Below, piece by piece: positions 50,478 through 59,420 of a stretch of 64,000 nt of DNA. How positions within the stretch are numbered: position 1 is the first letter of the stretch; each line of letters begins with the position of its first letter. Under the pieces are notes generated by a model. It was not told the DNA's origin. It made no database searches and saw nothing but the letters and a program-made list of their open reading frames with translations. A program made the position numbers and the translations under genes. This DNA is from Candidatus Sulfopaludibacter sp. SbA3 (GTDB lineage Bacteria; Acidobacteriota; Terriglobia; Bryobacterales; Bryobacteraceae), in assembly GCA_945890485.1 (NCBI GenBank), contig CAMDCN010000001.1, positions 558,001 to 622,000 of the forward strand. Reading direction: 5' to 3'.

Positions 50478-52646
50478 ATGCGCATTTTCTTAATCTTCCC
50501 CCTCCTCGCCGCTGCTGCATTCGCTGCGGCTCCGTGTGAGGACGAAGCCCGCGCTCTCCGCAATACTCCGTCCAAACCTGGCGTCCGTGCCGTACTCGAA
50601 TCCTGTGCCACTCGCCACAACGCCCCTACCGCCCGCCTGGCGTTGGCGGTCGCCGCCCTCGAAGGAAACGATTTCTCTGGCGCCCTCCGTCATCTAAAAG
50701 GGCTCAAGCTACCCGCCCTCCCGGACTACGTCGCCCTGTTCACGGCCCAAGCTCACGCGGGCCTCGAAGACAAACCTGCCACCCTCGCTGCGCTAGCCCC
50801 CGTGCTCGCGCCCAGTGCCAACTCGCCCCTGCTCCACAAAGCGGCCCTCCTGGCGGCCGCCGCCAGCGAGCCTTCAGCCGCAGTAACGCTGCTTGAGCGC
50901 TTCCGCCCGCAACTCCAGCAGCCCGCCGCCGACTTGGCCCTCGCACAGGCCTACCAGGCCGCCGGCCGCCTCGACCTCGCCGGGCTCACCTTCGCCCGGG
51001 TGTACTTCTATTACCCTCTTTCGAAGGAAGCTACCGTCGCCGAACCCGCCTGGCGTGAACTCGGCACCCCGGACAATACGCCCGAAAACATCATGGCCCG
51101 CGTCGAAAAGCTCCTCCCCTCCCTTCCCGGCCGGGCCCGGCAGGATCTACAGGGCATCTCCGGCGAGTTGGCCGACGTCCGCCGGGCCGCCGCCGACTAC
51201 TACACCCGCCAATACCCGGCCGCCCTCGCCGCCCTTACCGCTCTCACGCCCCAGGACCCCGCCATTGACGCCGAACGCACCTACTATCTTTATCAAACCG
51301 CCCGCCGCTCCAACCGCGACGCCGACCGCCAAGCGGCCTTCGCCCGCCTCGCCCAGCACCACTCCCGATCCCCACGCTTCCTCGACGTACTCCTCCCCGA
51401 AGCCTACCGCCACCTCACCGAAAACGAATTCGAGGCCTACGAGCCTCTTTATCAAACTTGCGTCACAAATTTCCCCTCGGACCCACGCGCCGCTTTCTGC
51501 CATTGGAAGATTACCTGGTCCAATTACATCCGCCGGCGCCCCGCAGCGCTCAACTTGCTGCGCGAACACGCCGAAAAGTATCCAAACTCGGATAAGGTCA
51601 GCGCGGCACTCTACTTTCTCGGCCGCCTATCCAACGACCCCACTTACTATCAAACCGTCGTCGCCCGCTATCCCAATACGTATTACTCCCTCATCGCCTC
51701 CGATCGTCTGAAGGAGAACGCCGTCACCCTCCGGCCCAACGCTTGGCTCGGCCAACTTCGTTATACGGCCCCGCCAGTGATTCCGGCCCAGGAATCGGTC
51801 TCCTCTCGGCTGCGGATTGAGCGCGCCCGTCTCCTCCTCTCGGCGGGCCTCGACGCTCTCGCCGAAGCCGAACTCCGCTTCGGCGCCCGGGAAGACCAAG
51901 TGCCGCTCCACGTCGCGATGGAGCTGGCTGGTGCGCTGCAAAGGGCCGGTAAAGTAGACCGCGGAGTTCGCACCATTAAAGGGCTCCTCCCGGGTTATCT
52001 TACCTTCCCGTTTACCGCGGTCAACGAGAAGTTCTGGCAGCTCGCCTTCCCCATCCCCTACCGGGCGTCGCTCGAAAAGTACGCCCGCCAGGCCGAAATC
52101 GATCCCTTCGTCTTCGCCGGCCTCATTCGTCAGGAGTCTGAGTTCAACGCCTCCGTCGTCTCCCCGTCCAACGCCTATGGACTCTCGCAAATCCTCCCCT
52201 CCACCGGCCGGGACCTCTCTCGCCGAGTGGGATTGAAGGGCTTCACGCCGCGCATGCTCTTTGATCCCACGACCAATATCCACTTAGGAACTTACTACAT
52301 CCGCCACTTGCTCAATTCCCTTGAAGGCAACTGGCACGAAGCGCTGGCCGCCTACAACGGAGGCCGCACCCGGGTAATTAAGTGGAGGACGTTCGCCCAG
52401 TACCGCGAACCAGCCGAGTTCATCGAGACGATTCCGTTTGATGAAACTCGCGGCTATGTTCAGGCGGTGCTCCGCAACGCCGCGGTCTACAAGCAGCTGT
52501 ACGAAGGCAAGTCCGCCGAAATCGCCTATCCGGATCCTCCCGCTCCGCCGGCGGTGGCCGTCGCCAAGCCCGCGGTCCGCAAGGCCTCCCCGGCCAAACC
52601 GGCGGCGCGCCGCCCCGTTCGCCGCCCGGCCAACAAACACAAGTAG
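50478..52646 (+). CDS. slt: Soluble lytic murein transglycosylase (Slt70-like)
   Basis: 722 residues with signal peptide MRIFLIFPLLAAAAFAAAPC. A long superhelical, Ala-rich alpha domain (residues about 25-530) precedes a lysozyme-like SLT domain near 540-690. The domain has FAGLIRQESEFNASVVSPSN, where Glu is the catalytic acid, then AYGLSQILPSTGRDLSRRVG and NWHEALAAYNGGRTRV. It cleaves peptidoglycan with 1,6-anhydro product formation. A Pro/Ala/Lys-rich tail ends the protein. Confidence 0.94.
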   Translation: MRIFLIFPLLAAAAFAAAPCEDEARALRNTPSKPGVRAVLESCATRHNAPTARLALAVAALEGNDFSGALRHLKGLKLPALPDYVALFTAQAHAGLEDKPATLAALAPVLAPSANSPLLHKAALLAAAASEPSAAVTLLERFRPQLQQPAADLALAQAYQAAGRLDLAGLTFARVYFYYPLSKEATVAEPAWRELGTPDNTPENIMARVEKLLPSLPGRARQDLQGISGELADVRRAAADYYTRQYPAALAALTALTPQDPAIDAERTYYLYQTARRSNRDADRQAAFARLAQHHSRSPRFLDVLLPEAYRHLTENEFEAYEPLYQTCVTNFPSDPRAAFCHWKITWSNYIRRRPAALNLLREHAEKYPNSDKVSAALYFLGRLSNDPTYYQTVVARYPNTYYSLIASDRLKENAVTLRPNAWLGQLRYTAPPVIPAQESVSSRLRIERARLLLSAGLDALAEAELRFGAREDQVPLHVAMELAGALQRAGKVDRGVRTIKGLLPGYLTFPFTAVNEKFWQLAFPIPYRASLEKYARQAEIDPFVFAGLIRQESEFNASVVSPSNAYGLSQILPSTGRDLSRRVGLKGFTPRMLFDPTTNIHLGTYYIRHLLNSLEGNWHEALAAYNGGRTRVIKWRTFAQYREPAEFIETIPFDETRGYVQAVLRNAAVYKQLYEGKSAEIAYPDPPAPPAVAVAKPAVRKASPAKPAARRPVRRPANKHK

Positions 52647-52667
52647 CAGCCGTGCTCCTCCGGGTTT

Positions 52668-53843
52668 CTATGGGATGGCGCCGCCTCTCGGAAGTGGATC
52701 TTTCACGGGGTTCTCGTACCAAATCAAACCTAATGGGCTCTGTTCCTCAGTCGTAATCACGTCCAGGTCGCCATCCCCGTCCATATCCAACAGCTCAATC
52801 CGGTCAAACTTGATGCCTTCCGGACCGCTGAGCCGATGCGGCCGCCACTCCCCGTCCGCCAGTTGCTGCAGCCACCAAACCCCCTCCTTTCCGGCGCTCC
52901 GTTCGCACGTCAAAACCAGATCGTTCCGGCCGTCGCCGTTGAGGTCCCCAATTGCCACCGCCTTCGCCGTGCCAGCGCCCGCTGGATATCGCAACGCATG
53001 CTCCTTCCAGCGGTCGCCTGATTCGTCCAGCCGCTCCCACCACACCACCGCGTTCTCCCGCACCGCCGCCGCCACGTCCGTCTGCCCGTCTCCGTTGATA
53101 TCCCCCAAGGCGGCAAACATCACCTCCCGCCCTTTCGCGCCAATGTCGTGGCGCTCCCAGCGCGGATACCGCAGCCAGTAAACTCCGCTTGTCTTGCCCC
53201 TCCGGTCGCTTACCAGGATGTCGTCGTTCCCGTCGCCATCCATATCCTGCGATGCCAGCGTCATCGTCCAGCCCACCTTCGCCAGCCGCCGACCCGTCCA
53301 CTTCGCCAGCTCGCGCGCGCTGCCCTGCGCCGGCGGCGACAGCAACACCAGCTCCGCCTCAGGCAGCTTGGCCGTCGACTTCCCACCCGCCACAATATGC
53401 TGCCGTCGATCGTCCGGTAGCCAAATCGGCAGCGCATAGATCCAGCGTTTGGCCGGGTCGGCCGCCGGAATCGCCTGCGTCTTCCAATCGGGCCCCCAGT
53501 GCACGAATACGCCCGTCGGCTGGCCTTCCTCGCAGGAACTGATGACGTCCTGCGTTCCATCCCGATCCACATCGGCAAATACAGCATCTTCCGCCGCGCA
53601 AATCTGCCCCACCGTCTCCCGTTTCCAAGGCTCCCACGGCTTCGCCGGTTGCAGATACACCCGCACGGTGCGCCCTTCCTCCCAACCTGTCGCAATGTCC
53701 AGCCGTCGATCCCGGTTCACGTCCCCCAACCGGACCCCATCCGCACCCTTTAATGAGGCATCAATGGTATGCCGTCTCCACGGCTCCTCCGCGTGCAGGG
53801 TGGTTGCGGCAAGAATCAGCGATCGAATCACCCGCAGTTTCAC
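52668..53843 (-). CDS. FG-GAP/VCBS repeat protein
   Basis: 391 residues from a GTG start that overlaps the preceding gene by GTGA; an earlier in-frame ATG at 53864 lies inside that gene. A signal peptide (LRVIRSLILAATTLHA) is followed by about five beta-propeller units with Asp-rich calcium loops: DVNRDRRLDI, DVDRDGTQDV, DMDGDGNDDI, DINGDGQTDV, DLNGDGRNDL and DMDGDGDLDV. Such propellers bind partners outside the cell. It is coupled to the upstream DUF6807 gene. Confidence 0.9.
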   Translation of the reverse strand: MKLRVIRSLILAATTLHAEEPWRRHTIDASLKGADGVRLGDVNRDRRLDIATGWEEGRTVRVYLQPAKPWEPWKRETVGQICAAEDAVFADVDRDGTQDVISSCEEGQPTGVFVHWGPDWKTQAIPAADPAKRWIYALPIWLPDDRRQHIVAGGKSTAKLPEAELVLLSPPAQGSARELAKWTGRRLAKVGWTMTLASQDMDGDGNDDILVSDRRGKTSGVYWLRYPRWERHDIGAKGREVMFAALGDINGDGQTDVAAAVRENAVVWWERLDESGDRWKEHALRYPAGAGTAKAVAIGDLNGDGRNDLVLTCERSAGKEGVWWLQQLADGEWRPHRLSGPEGIKFDRIELLDMDGDGDLDVITTEEQSPLGLIWYENPVKDPLPRGGAIP

Positions 53844-54751
53844 TTCGATTGCTCCCTGGTCCACTGCTCGAATCGTCCGGCCAAATTCTGCGGCAAGCCT
53901 TCGTGCAGAATCAACCGGTACCGCAGCCGCAGGGAGGCGCCCGCCGCCAGTTCATACGCGCCACGCTGGCCGTTCTTCTCGCCGGCAAAACTACTGGCTG
54001 CAAATGGGTTGGCGCTGTTCAGCCCGTAGTTCCGTGCATGCCAGCCGGAAGGATGCCGCGGATTCGATGGGTGGCTCATCATAGCGACGCCGTACGGCTT
54101 TCCGGCCACGGTAGCCTCGTAATGCGTCCAGGCGGAGGCCTTGCCCCAAATCTGCGCCGCCCCGCGCAGCCCTTCGGCGTTGGCCAGTTTCGCGCCGCGG
54201 TCTTCCCGAAACTCTTCCCGGAGCCGGATGCCCGTGCCCCCGTCGTCGGTGTCGCCGAAGATTAGGGGCTGTTCGCCACGGAGGGCCATCGCAAAGTCGA
54301 TCACCCGCACCCGGCCGTCGTCCCACACGGTCCAAGTTGTTTCGAGCCTGGCGATCCGTTGGCCTGTGCGCGTCTCGAGGTGGTGCTGGCCGCGCAAAGC
54401 AAACCGGTCGCCCTGCTTGCGGCCACTGGCGCGGCTGGTCCGGATGAAACCGCTGGCGCCTGGCTTCTCTCGCCAGAAGTCTTCGCCATTGATCACGCCA
54501 TGGCCCCACCACAAGCCCCTGTGCCAGGCATGGTCCTGGTTGTCGCCGGGGCGTGCGGCCACCGGCCAACCTCGGGATAGTTCGGTGCCGTCCACGGCCC
54601 GCAGCGGATAGAGAAACGGCTTATCCCACTCCTTGCCGACGTAGAGCCCTGCAATCGTTTCCCCGCCCCGCACGATCTGAACCACCCCTGGCTTCTCTTC
54701 GAGCCGCCATCCATCCGCGGCCAGCCCCAGCAGAAATTTGCGTCGCAACAT
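53840..54751 (-). CDS. DUF6807 (PmoA-annotated) family protein
   Basis: 303 residues from MLRRKFLLGLAADGWRLE; an alternative start five codons earlier is possible. A signal-like N-terminus is followed by the family pattern: AGLYVGKEWDKPFLYPLRAV, DNQDHAWHRGLWWGHGVING, FGDTDDGGTGIRLREEF and MMSHPSNPRHPSGWHARNYG. These proteins are annotated as PmoA but are not methane monooxygenase; sugar or secondary-metabolite processing is suspected. The stop overlaps the next gene by 4 bases. Confidence 0.85.
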   Translation of the reverse strand: MLRRKFLLGLAADGWRLEEKPGVVQIVRGGETIAGLYVGKEWDKPFLYPLRAVDGTELSRGWPVAARPGDNQDHAWHRGLWWGHGVINGEDFWREKPGASGFIRTSRASGRKQGDRFALRGQHHLETRTGQRIARLETTWTVWDDGRVRVIDFAMALRGEQPLIFGDTDDGGTGIRLREEFREDRGAKLANAEGLRGAAQIWGKASAWTHYEATVAGKPYGVAMMSHPSNPRHPSGWHARNYGLNSANPFAASSFAGEKNGQRGAYELAAGASLRLRYRLILHEGLPQNLAGRFEQWTREQSK

Positions 54752-55075
54752 CCCTCTATCATCCATCGCCGGGGAAACAGCCGCACATCGGCGGTGGAGC
54801 CCATTTACACAATGCCTCCACCCGGTGCGTTTCTTCTTGGAGCCCTTGCCGTTCCGGCATCTCAAGCTCCTTCACTGAGTCCAGTGATCCCAGGCAAACA
54901 GCAAGCTCCGAAGGATTGTGACGTGCCTCCGGTACGGCTGGAGTGCTGGAGAAGGCACCCGAGTCCCAACCAATTGAAATTTTTTCAGCCAATAACCACG
55001 GGCCTCCCGCGCACCCCCTCCCCGGAATCCGCTTGACCCACTGTCACCGTGGAACCAGGAGGGAGAACCATCACG
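54752..55075. other. Intergenic region upstream of the patatin unit
   Basis: About 320 bases without a convincing gene. Two short open frames here have no family resemblance. The region probably carries the promoters for the divergent DUF6807 gene and the patatin unit. GGAGGGAGA at 55057-55066 serves the small gene that follows. Confidence 0.6.
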
Positions 55076-55315
55076 GTGAATGAGCAGCAACCCCAAACAA
55101 ACGGAGCCAACGGTGGCGGACCTCGCACCTCGGAACCCTGGAACAAATCGATCGAGGGCGAGCAGCGGCCTTTTGACAACCCAGAAAATCCGTTCAGAAC
55201 GGAACGAACCAATCCACCCGAACCGACAACTGCAACAAAAAACACGACTTCTCCAACGCCGGCCACAGCCGGAATGGAAACATTCGCGCCACCGCGAAAA
55301 CGAAGCCGGCCCTAA
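55076..55315 (+). CDS. Small Pro/Thr-rich protein upstream of patatin
   Basis: 79 residues from a GTG start preceded by AGGAGGGAGA about 10 bases away. An earlier in-frame GTG at 55049 is before this ribosome site. It is composed almost only of disorder-promoting residues (NEQQPQTNGANGGGPRTSE, NPPEPTTATKNTTSPTPATA). It has no signal peptide, TM helix or motif. The patatin start is 17 bases after the stop, so the two are probably cotranscribed. A coding function is supported mainly by the ribosome site and spacing. Confidence 0.5.
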   Translation: MNEQQPQTNGANGGGPRTSEPWNKSIEGEQRPFDNPENPFRTERTNPPEPTTATKNTTSPTPATAGMETFAPPRKRSRP

Positions 55316-55332
55316 AAAGGAGACCTCAATCC

Positions 55333-56316
55333 ATGCCAAAAACGATCAGAATCCTGTCCCTCGATGGCGGGGGCATCCGCGGGCTCATTCCCGCGGTAAT
55401 CCTCGGGAAACTCGAAAGGCTCACCGGCCAACCAACCGCCAGCCTGTTCGACCTCGTCGCCGGAACGTCCACCGGCGGCATCCTGGCGCTCGGCCTCTCC
55501 AGGCCCGGGCCTGATGGGCGGCCGCTGTATGCCGCTGAACAGATGGCCGAGCTCTATGAGAAGGAGGGCAGTACCATCTTCAGCACCTCGCTTTGGAGGA
55601 AGATCCGGTCCGTCGGAAGTCTCACCGAAGAGCGTTATCCGGCACATGGCATTGAATCGGTACTCCAACGGTTCTTTGGCGCCTCCCGGCTCAAAGACGC
55701 TTGTACCGACGTGCTTGTACCGAGCTATGAAATCGAGCGCCGGACGCCGTTTTTCTTCCGCAGCGCGATGGCGCGGGAACGCGCTGACTACGATTTCCCT
55801 ATGTGGCTGGCGGCCAGGGCGACGTCTGCTGCGCCAACCTACTTTGAACCGGTCAAAGTACCCGCTGGGAAGGATTATTGGGCCCTCATCGACGGCGGTA
55901 TGTTCGCCAACAATCCAGCCATGTGCGCCTTGGTCGAGGCGCGTTCGCGCCATCCGGAGGCCACCGAATTCGTGGTGGTCAGCGTCGGCACCGGGGTACG
56001 CGTGAAGCGCTTCGCCGTCGAAGAGGCCCAAAAGTGGGGCGCCGCCCGGTGGATACGGCCAGTCCTCGATATCGTCCTCGATGGCAGCAGCGCGACGGTC
56101 GACTACCAGTTGCGGCAACTCTTAGAGAGCGACTATCATCGCTTTCAAGTCAGTCTGCAGCCCGGCGAAGATGCCATGGATGACGTACGGCCCCAGACCC
56201 TGCGAAAGCTCAGATTGCAGGCCGAAGGGCTCTGCCGGGAGCGCACCGTCGAACTCTTCACTCTGGCCGATCGGCTGACCACGATCGGCCACAGCCGCCA
56301 AAAACTGGCCGCCTGA
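55333..56316 (+). CDS. Patatin-like phospholipase (CapV-like)
   Basis: 327 residues with AAAAGGAGA upstream. All patatin motifs are intact: the oxyanion hole DGGGIRG near residue 11, nucleophile elbow GTSTGG with Ser near residue 46, and catalytic Asp in ALIDGGMFANNPA near residue 187. The sequence pattern (RILSLDGGGIRGLIPAVILG, ATSAAPTYFEPVKV) is like CapV, the cGAMP-activated phospholipase of CBASS. No cyclase (CD-NTase) or ancillary Cap gene is in the window, so a defence role is unsupported. It probably acts on membrane phospholipids. Confidence 0.92.
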   Translation: MPKTIRILSLDGGGIRGLIPAVILGKLERLTGQPTASLFDLVAGTSTGGILALGLSRPGPDGRPLYAAEQMAELYEKEGSTIFSTSLWRKIRSVGSLTEERYPAHGIESVLQRFFGASRLKDACTDVLVPSYEIERRTPFFFRSAMARERADYDFPMWLAARATSAAPTYFEPVKVPAGKDYWALIDGGMFANNPAMCALVEARSRHPEATEFVVVSVGTGVRVKRFAVEEAQKWGAARWIRPVLDIVLDGSSATVDYQLRQLLESDYHRFQVSLQPGEDAMDDVRPQTLRKLRLQAEGLCRERTVELFTLADRLTTIGHSRQKLAA

Positions 56317-56392
56317 GACCGCGACGGGCGGCGGCGAAGTGAAATCAAAAGAAACAGCTTCGCCGCCGCCGCGTCCGAAACAACATAGGATA

Positions 56393-58015
56393 ATGGCAAG
56401 AACTCGAAGCATGACGAAACTCCCGCAACTGCTGCTGATCGCCATCGCACCGCTCAGTGCGCAAACGGTCTGTGAGCCAACGCCGATGTACGCCATCTGC
56501 GATCTCATCTTCGACGCTCCAGCCGGCGCCACGCTCCAGGCGGAAGTTCGCTCGCCGCGACATCGTACGTTTCTCATGCCGGCATTCGCCTCCGCACCTG
56601 GCAAGTTAACCATCCGTGTCTCGCCAACCCTGGCCGGCCAGTGGGACTACCGGCTCACCTCCAGCCTACCCGCGTTCAATGGAAAAACCGGCAGCTTCGA
56701 AGCGCTCCCGAATGACCATCCCGGCTTCGTCGTGCCCGCAAATCTGCGGCATTGGGCCACCGGCGAGGACCGGCAGCCCCACCTCTGGCTCGGCGCCACC
56801 GGAGGGGATCCCGAACTGCTCTCGACCCAGAAATTCAATCATGTCCGCCTGGTACTCGATCAATCGAAGCTCGACGAAATCGAAAAGCAAATCCGCGCGT
56901 ACAACGAAAAGCGCATCACCGTCGACCTCGTTCTGAGCAACCTGCCCGCCATGTGGCAAGAGCGCGAAAAGGCCCTGAAATACCTCATCGGCCGCTTTTC
57001 AGCGTTCAATATCACATGGCAGCTCGAAGGCTCCCGCGCCGCGCTGAAAGAAACCGGCCTCGCCCTCAAGAAACTCGATCCCTATGGCCATCCTCGCACC
57101 GCCGTCACCAGCGACACCACCGCACCGCTGCTCGCCGACGGTTGGGCCAACTATATCGTCTACTCGACCGTCGACGACCAACTCGGCGCCATCGAACATC
57201 AGCTCTACACCGCCCCCAAAGTCAGCATCGCGCTCGAAGAACGTGCCGACCCGGAGGAGTTCCGCCGCCGACTTTGGAACATGTGGTTCAACGGGCAATA
57301 CCCCACCGTCAAACTCTCGAGCGAGAAAGGCGCCAAGTACGTCGCCGCTTGGCAGGAACTCTTCGCCCGCACGCGCCACTGGGACATCGAGCCCTATTTT
57401 GACGTGGACGGCGCCCGGTCCCTAGCCCTCGAAGGCGTCGAGTACATCGTTTACATCGAAAAGCCGTCCATCCCGGTCGAGGTCCTCGTCGAAAAGCACT
57501 CTTATGACGTGTACTGGTTCAATCCCTTAACCGGTGAATACACGAAAGAGAAGAAAGACTGGAAGGGCGAGAAGTTCGTGGCCCAGCCTCCCTCCACGGA
57601 TCACGATTGGGTGCTCCACTTGAGCCGTGATGGGCGCAAAGAGGGCATGCTCAAGAGCTACAAATTCGAGTCCCGCCTTCCCATGGTGCAGGAACTGGAA
57701 ATGCAGGACAAGATGTTGCCCTTCGAGATCGTCGAGCCCCAAGCCGACACCATCAGCCGTAAAAATCCGCCCGCCTTCTCCGTTAAAATCCGCCGTCCCA
57801 CGCGCGCAACCAGGACCATGATGTTCCTCTGGACCGGCGAGGTGGTCACTGGAGGCCAAGGCGCCCGCGTCCTCGGCACTGGCGAGAAAGGCCAGCTCAA
57901 AATCCCCCCCGATATGACCCTGCAATATCCCGCCGTGCTCAGCCTGCGCGTCGTTGGCATGAACGCCAACGGCAAAATTTACGCCGCTGACAAGGTCCTC
58001 CGGCTTACCGAATGA
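56393..58015 (+). CDS. Secreted DUF5060/apiosidase-like glycoside hydrolase-like protein
   Basis: 540 residues from MARTRSMTKLPQLLLIAIAP (signal peptide; an ATG six codons on is also possible). Residues about 25-105 form a beta sandwich (ATLQAEVRSPRHRTFLMPAF, AGQWDYRLTS) like DUF5060. A TIM-barrel-like region follows (HLWLGATGGDPELLSTQKFN, ITWQLEGSRAA). The usual catalytic Glu pair of apiosidase/DUF4038 members is not clearly placed, so activity is uncertain. The C-terminus is beta-rich. The TsaB gene overlaps the stop by 4 bases (ATGA). Confidence 0.65.
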   Translation: MARTRSMTKLPQLLLIAIAPLSAQTVCEPTPMYAICDLIFDAPAGATLQAEVRSPRHRTFLMPAFASAPGKLTIRVSPTLAGQWDYRLTSSLPAFNGKTGSFEALPNDHPGFVVPANLRHWATGEDRQPHLWLGATGGDPELLSTQKFNHVRLVLDQSKLDEIEKQIRAYNEKRITVDLVLSNLPAMWQEREKALKYLIGRFSAFNITWQLEGSRAALKETGLALKKLDPYGHPRTAVTSDTTAPLLADGWANYIVYSTVDDQLGAIEHQLYTAPKVSIALEERADPEEFRRRLWNMWFNGQYPTVKLSSEKGAKYVAAWQELFARTRHWDIEPYFDVDGARSLALEGVEYIVYIEKPSIPVEVLVEKHSYDVYWFNPLTGEYTKEKKDWKGEKFVAQPPSTDHDWVLHLSRDGRKEGMLKSYKFESRLPMVQELEMQDKMLPFEIVEPQADTISRKNPPAFSVKIRRPTRATRTMMFLWTGEVVTGGQGARVLGTGEKGQLKIPPDMTLQYPAVLSLRVVGMNANGKIYAADKVLRLTE

Positions 58016-58587
58016 TTCTCGCCATCGACGTGTGCAACGAGGTCGGCTCCATCGCTCTGCTCGACGGAACCGACCTGATCGAGGAACGCCGCCTCGAATC
58101 GCCGGACGGCTTCGGCCATATTCTGTTTGGCGCCATCGAGGATCTGTTGGCCGCTCACGGCGTCCCCGCCAGCGCCATCAACCTCTACGCCGTCGCCACC
58201 GGCCCCGGCTCATTCACCGGTGTCCGTGTCGGCGTTACAGCGGCCAAGGGCCTCGCTTTCGCCAGCGGCAAGCCCCTGGCCGGAGTTACCAATCTCGAAG
58301 CCCTGGCCAGCCTCGGAAGCGGCCCGCTGCGCGCTCCGATCTTCGATGCCCGTCGCGGCGACGTCTACGCCGCAGTTTACGACGACGCGCTCAACGTAAT
58401 CGTCCCACCCGCGGTGTGTCCCATCGAAAACTTCCCGCTCGGCGAAGCCACCCGTATTGACGCCGGTCCTCTGCTCGCCGCCGCCGTCGGCCGCATCGCG
58501 GCGCGGCGCGGCGGCGTTCACCCCGCCGCGGTCGATGCCACCTATGTCCGGCCCTCGGACGCTGAACTGCTCAAGACCTCTTCGTGA
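58012..58587 (+). CDS. tsaB: tRNA t6A biosynthesis protein TsaB
   Basis: 191 residues. The ASKHA-fold hallmarks are ILAIDVCNEVGSIALLDG at the start and ATGPGSFTGVRVGVTAAKGL near residue 63. With TsaD, TsaE and TsaC it forms N6-threonylcarbamoyladenosine on ANN-decoding tRNAs. A typical alternative gene partner (rimI) is not next to it. The start overlaps the preceding stop (ATGA). The last 46 bases overlap, antisense, the 3' end of the radical SAM gene. Confidence 0.93.
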   Translation: MILAIDVCNEVGSIALLDGTDLIEERRLESPDGFGHILFGAIEDLLAAHGVPASAINLYAVATGPGSFTGVRVGVTAAKGLAFASGKPLAGVTNLEALASLGSGPLRAPIFDARRGDVYAAVYDDALNVIVPPAVCPIENFPLGEATRIDAGPLLAAAVGRIAARRGGVHPAAVDATYVRPSDAELLKTSS

Positions 58588-59420
58588 AACCGGTCGCACC
58601 CGATGCAAAGGTTCTCATAGACCCGGCCGTCTTCGAGAATGATCCGGCTCTTCCGCCGGAACTCCTCGTCCGTCCATCCGTAGGTTAGCCCCATCTCCTG
58701 TGGCTGCCCGCGATTGATCGCAACATAAACCGGTTCGCGGCTCCGCCGCGCCAGTATCCTTTCGAGCGGCTCCGCATGCAGGTTGCCCACCGGCAACTTG
58801 GTCTTCAGGCAACACGGGTAGACGTTCCCGTTCGGCTCAATTGACACCTCGGAGCCCTCGCCACGCAGAAAATTCAGCCCGCCGCTCCACTGATTGCAGA
58901 AGTTGTCCGCCATCGTCGCCGTCGAAAGCCGATTCTTCCACGCCCGCCCTCGGGGCCACAGCTTGCCGATCCACTGCTCTGGCGTCGCGCCGAACATGCT
59001 GTAATCGCCGCCATCGGCTTCGAGCATCGCGATCACCTTTTCCCGTCGGTCCAACATCCCGGCATGAAAATCATCCATGCCGGAAACCGAGATCGTCGTC
59101 ACATGATGCGCGCGCAATTCGGCGATCAGCTTCGGCGTCAGCAGGTCGCCTGTTGTCTGCACGATGATCCGCGTCCGGTCGCCGTACTTGGCATAAAGCA
59201 GGTCGAGCACCGGATAGAGCACGGGCTCCCGGACCGCATCAAGCAGCACTTCCCCGCCGGCTAGTATCACCTTGCCCAGTTCATCGGGAAAGTTGGCGAT
59301 GATCGGCCCGGGATCGGTATGCTCCGGCATTCCCTGCGGATAGGGCCGGAAGCGGTCGTCGTAGCAGTGGTCGCAGGTCCGGTGGCAGAGCCACGTAATC
59401 ACGTAGTAGATCGAATCCAT
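58542..59420 (-). CDS. Radical SAM protein with SPASM-like Cys tail
   Basis: 292 residues. The N-terminal CxxxCxxC motif (CHRTCDHCYDD) near residues 12-19 binds the [4Fe-4S] cluster that cleaves SAM. Further cysteines lie at FCNQWSG, YPCCLKTK and CIGCDRF, which fit a SPASM or twitch auxiliary-cluster domain. A glycine-rich segment (VILAGGEVLLD) completes the core. Its ATG follows directly the stop of the selenoprotein gene (TAAATG), so the two form one transcription unit. The substrate is unknown; peptide modification or sulfatase maturation are typical roles for SPASM proteins. Confidence 0.85.
   Translation of the reverse strand: MDSIYYVITWLCHRTCDHCYDDRFRPYPQGMPEHTDPGPIIANFPDELGKVILAGGEVLLDAVREPVLYPVLDLLYAKYGDRTRIIVQTTGDLLTPKLIAELRAHHVTTISVSGMDDFHAGMLDRREKVIAMLEADGGDYSMFGATPEQWIGKLWPRGRAWKNRLSTATMADNFCNQWSGGLNFLRGEGSEVSIEPNGNVYPCCLKTKLPVGNLHAEPLERILARRSREPVYVAINRGQPQEMGLTYGWTDEEFRRKSRIILEDGRVYENLCIGCDRFHEEVLSSSASEGRT

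Noticed and set aside
55080-55514. A second open frame overlapping the small Pro/Thr-rich gene and the patatin start
   Set aside because: It runs into the patatin coding sequence out of frame and is Arg/Pro-rich; the other frame has better start, spacing and stop.
55333-56316. A CBASS defence system around the patatin
   Set aside because: No CD-NTase, Cap2/Cap3 or HORMA/TRIP13-like gene is within the window; only the effector-like family resemblance remains.
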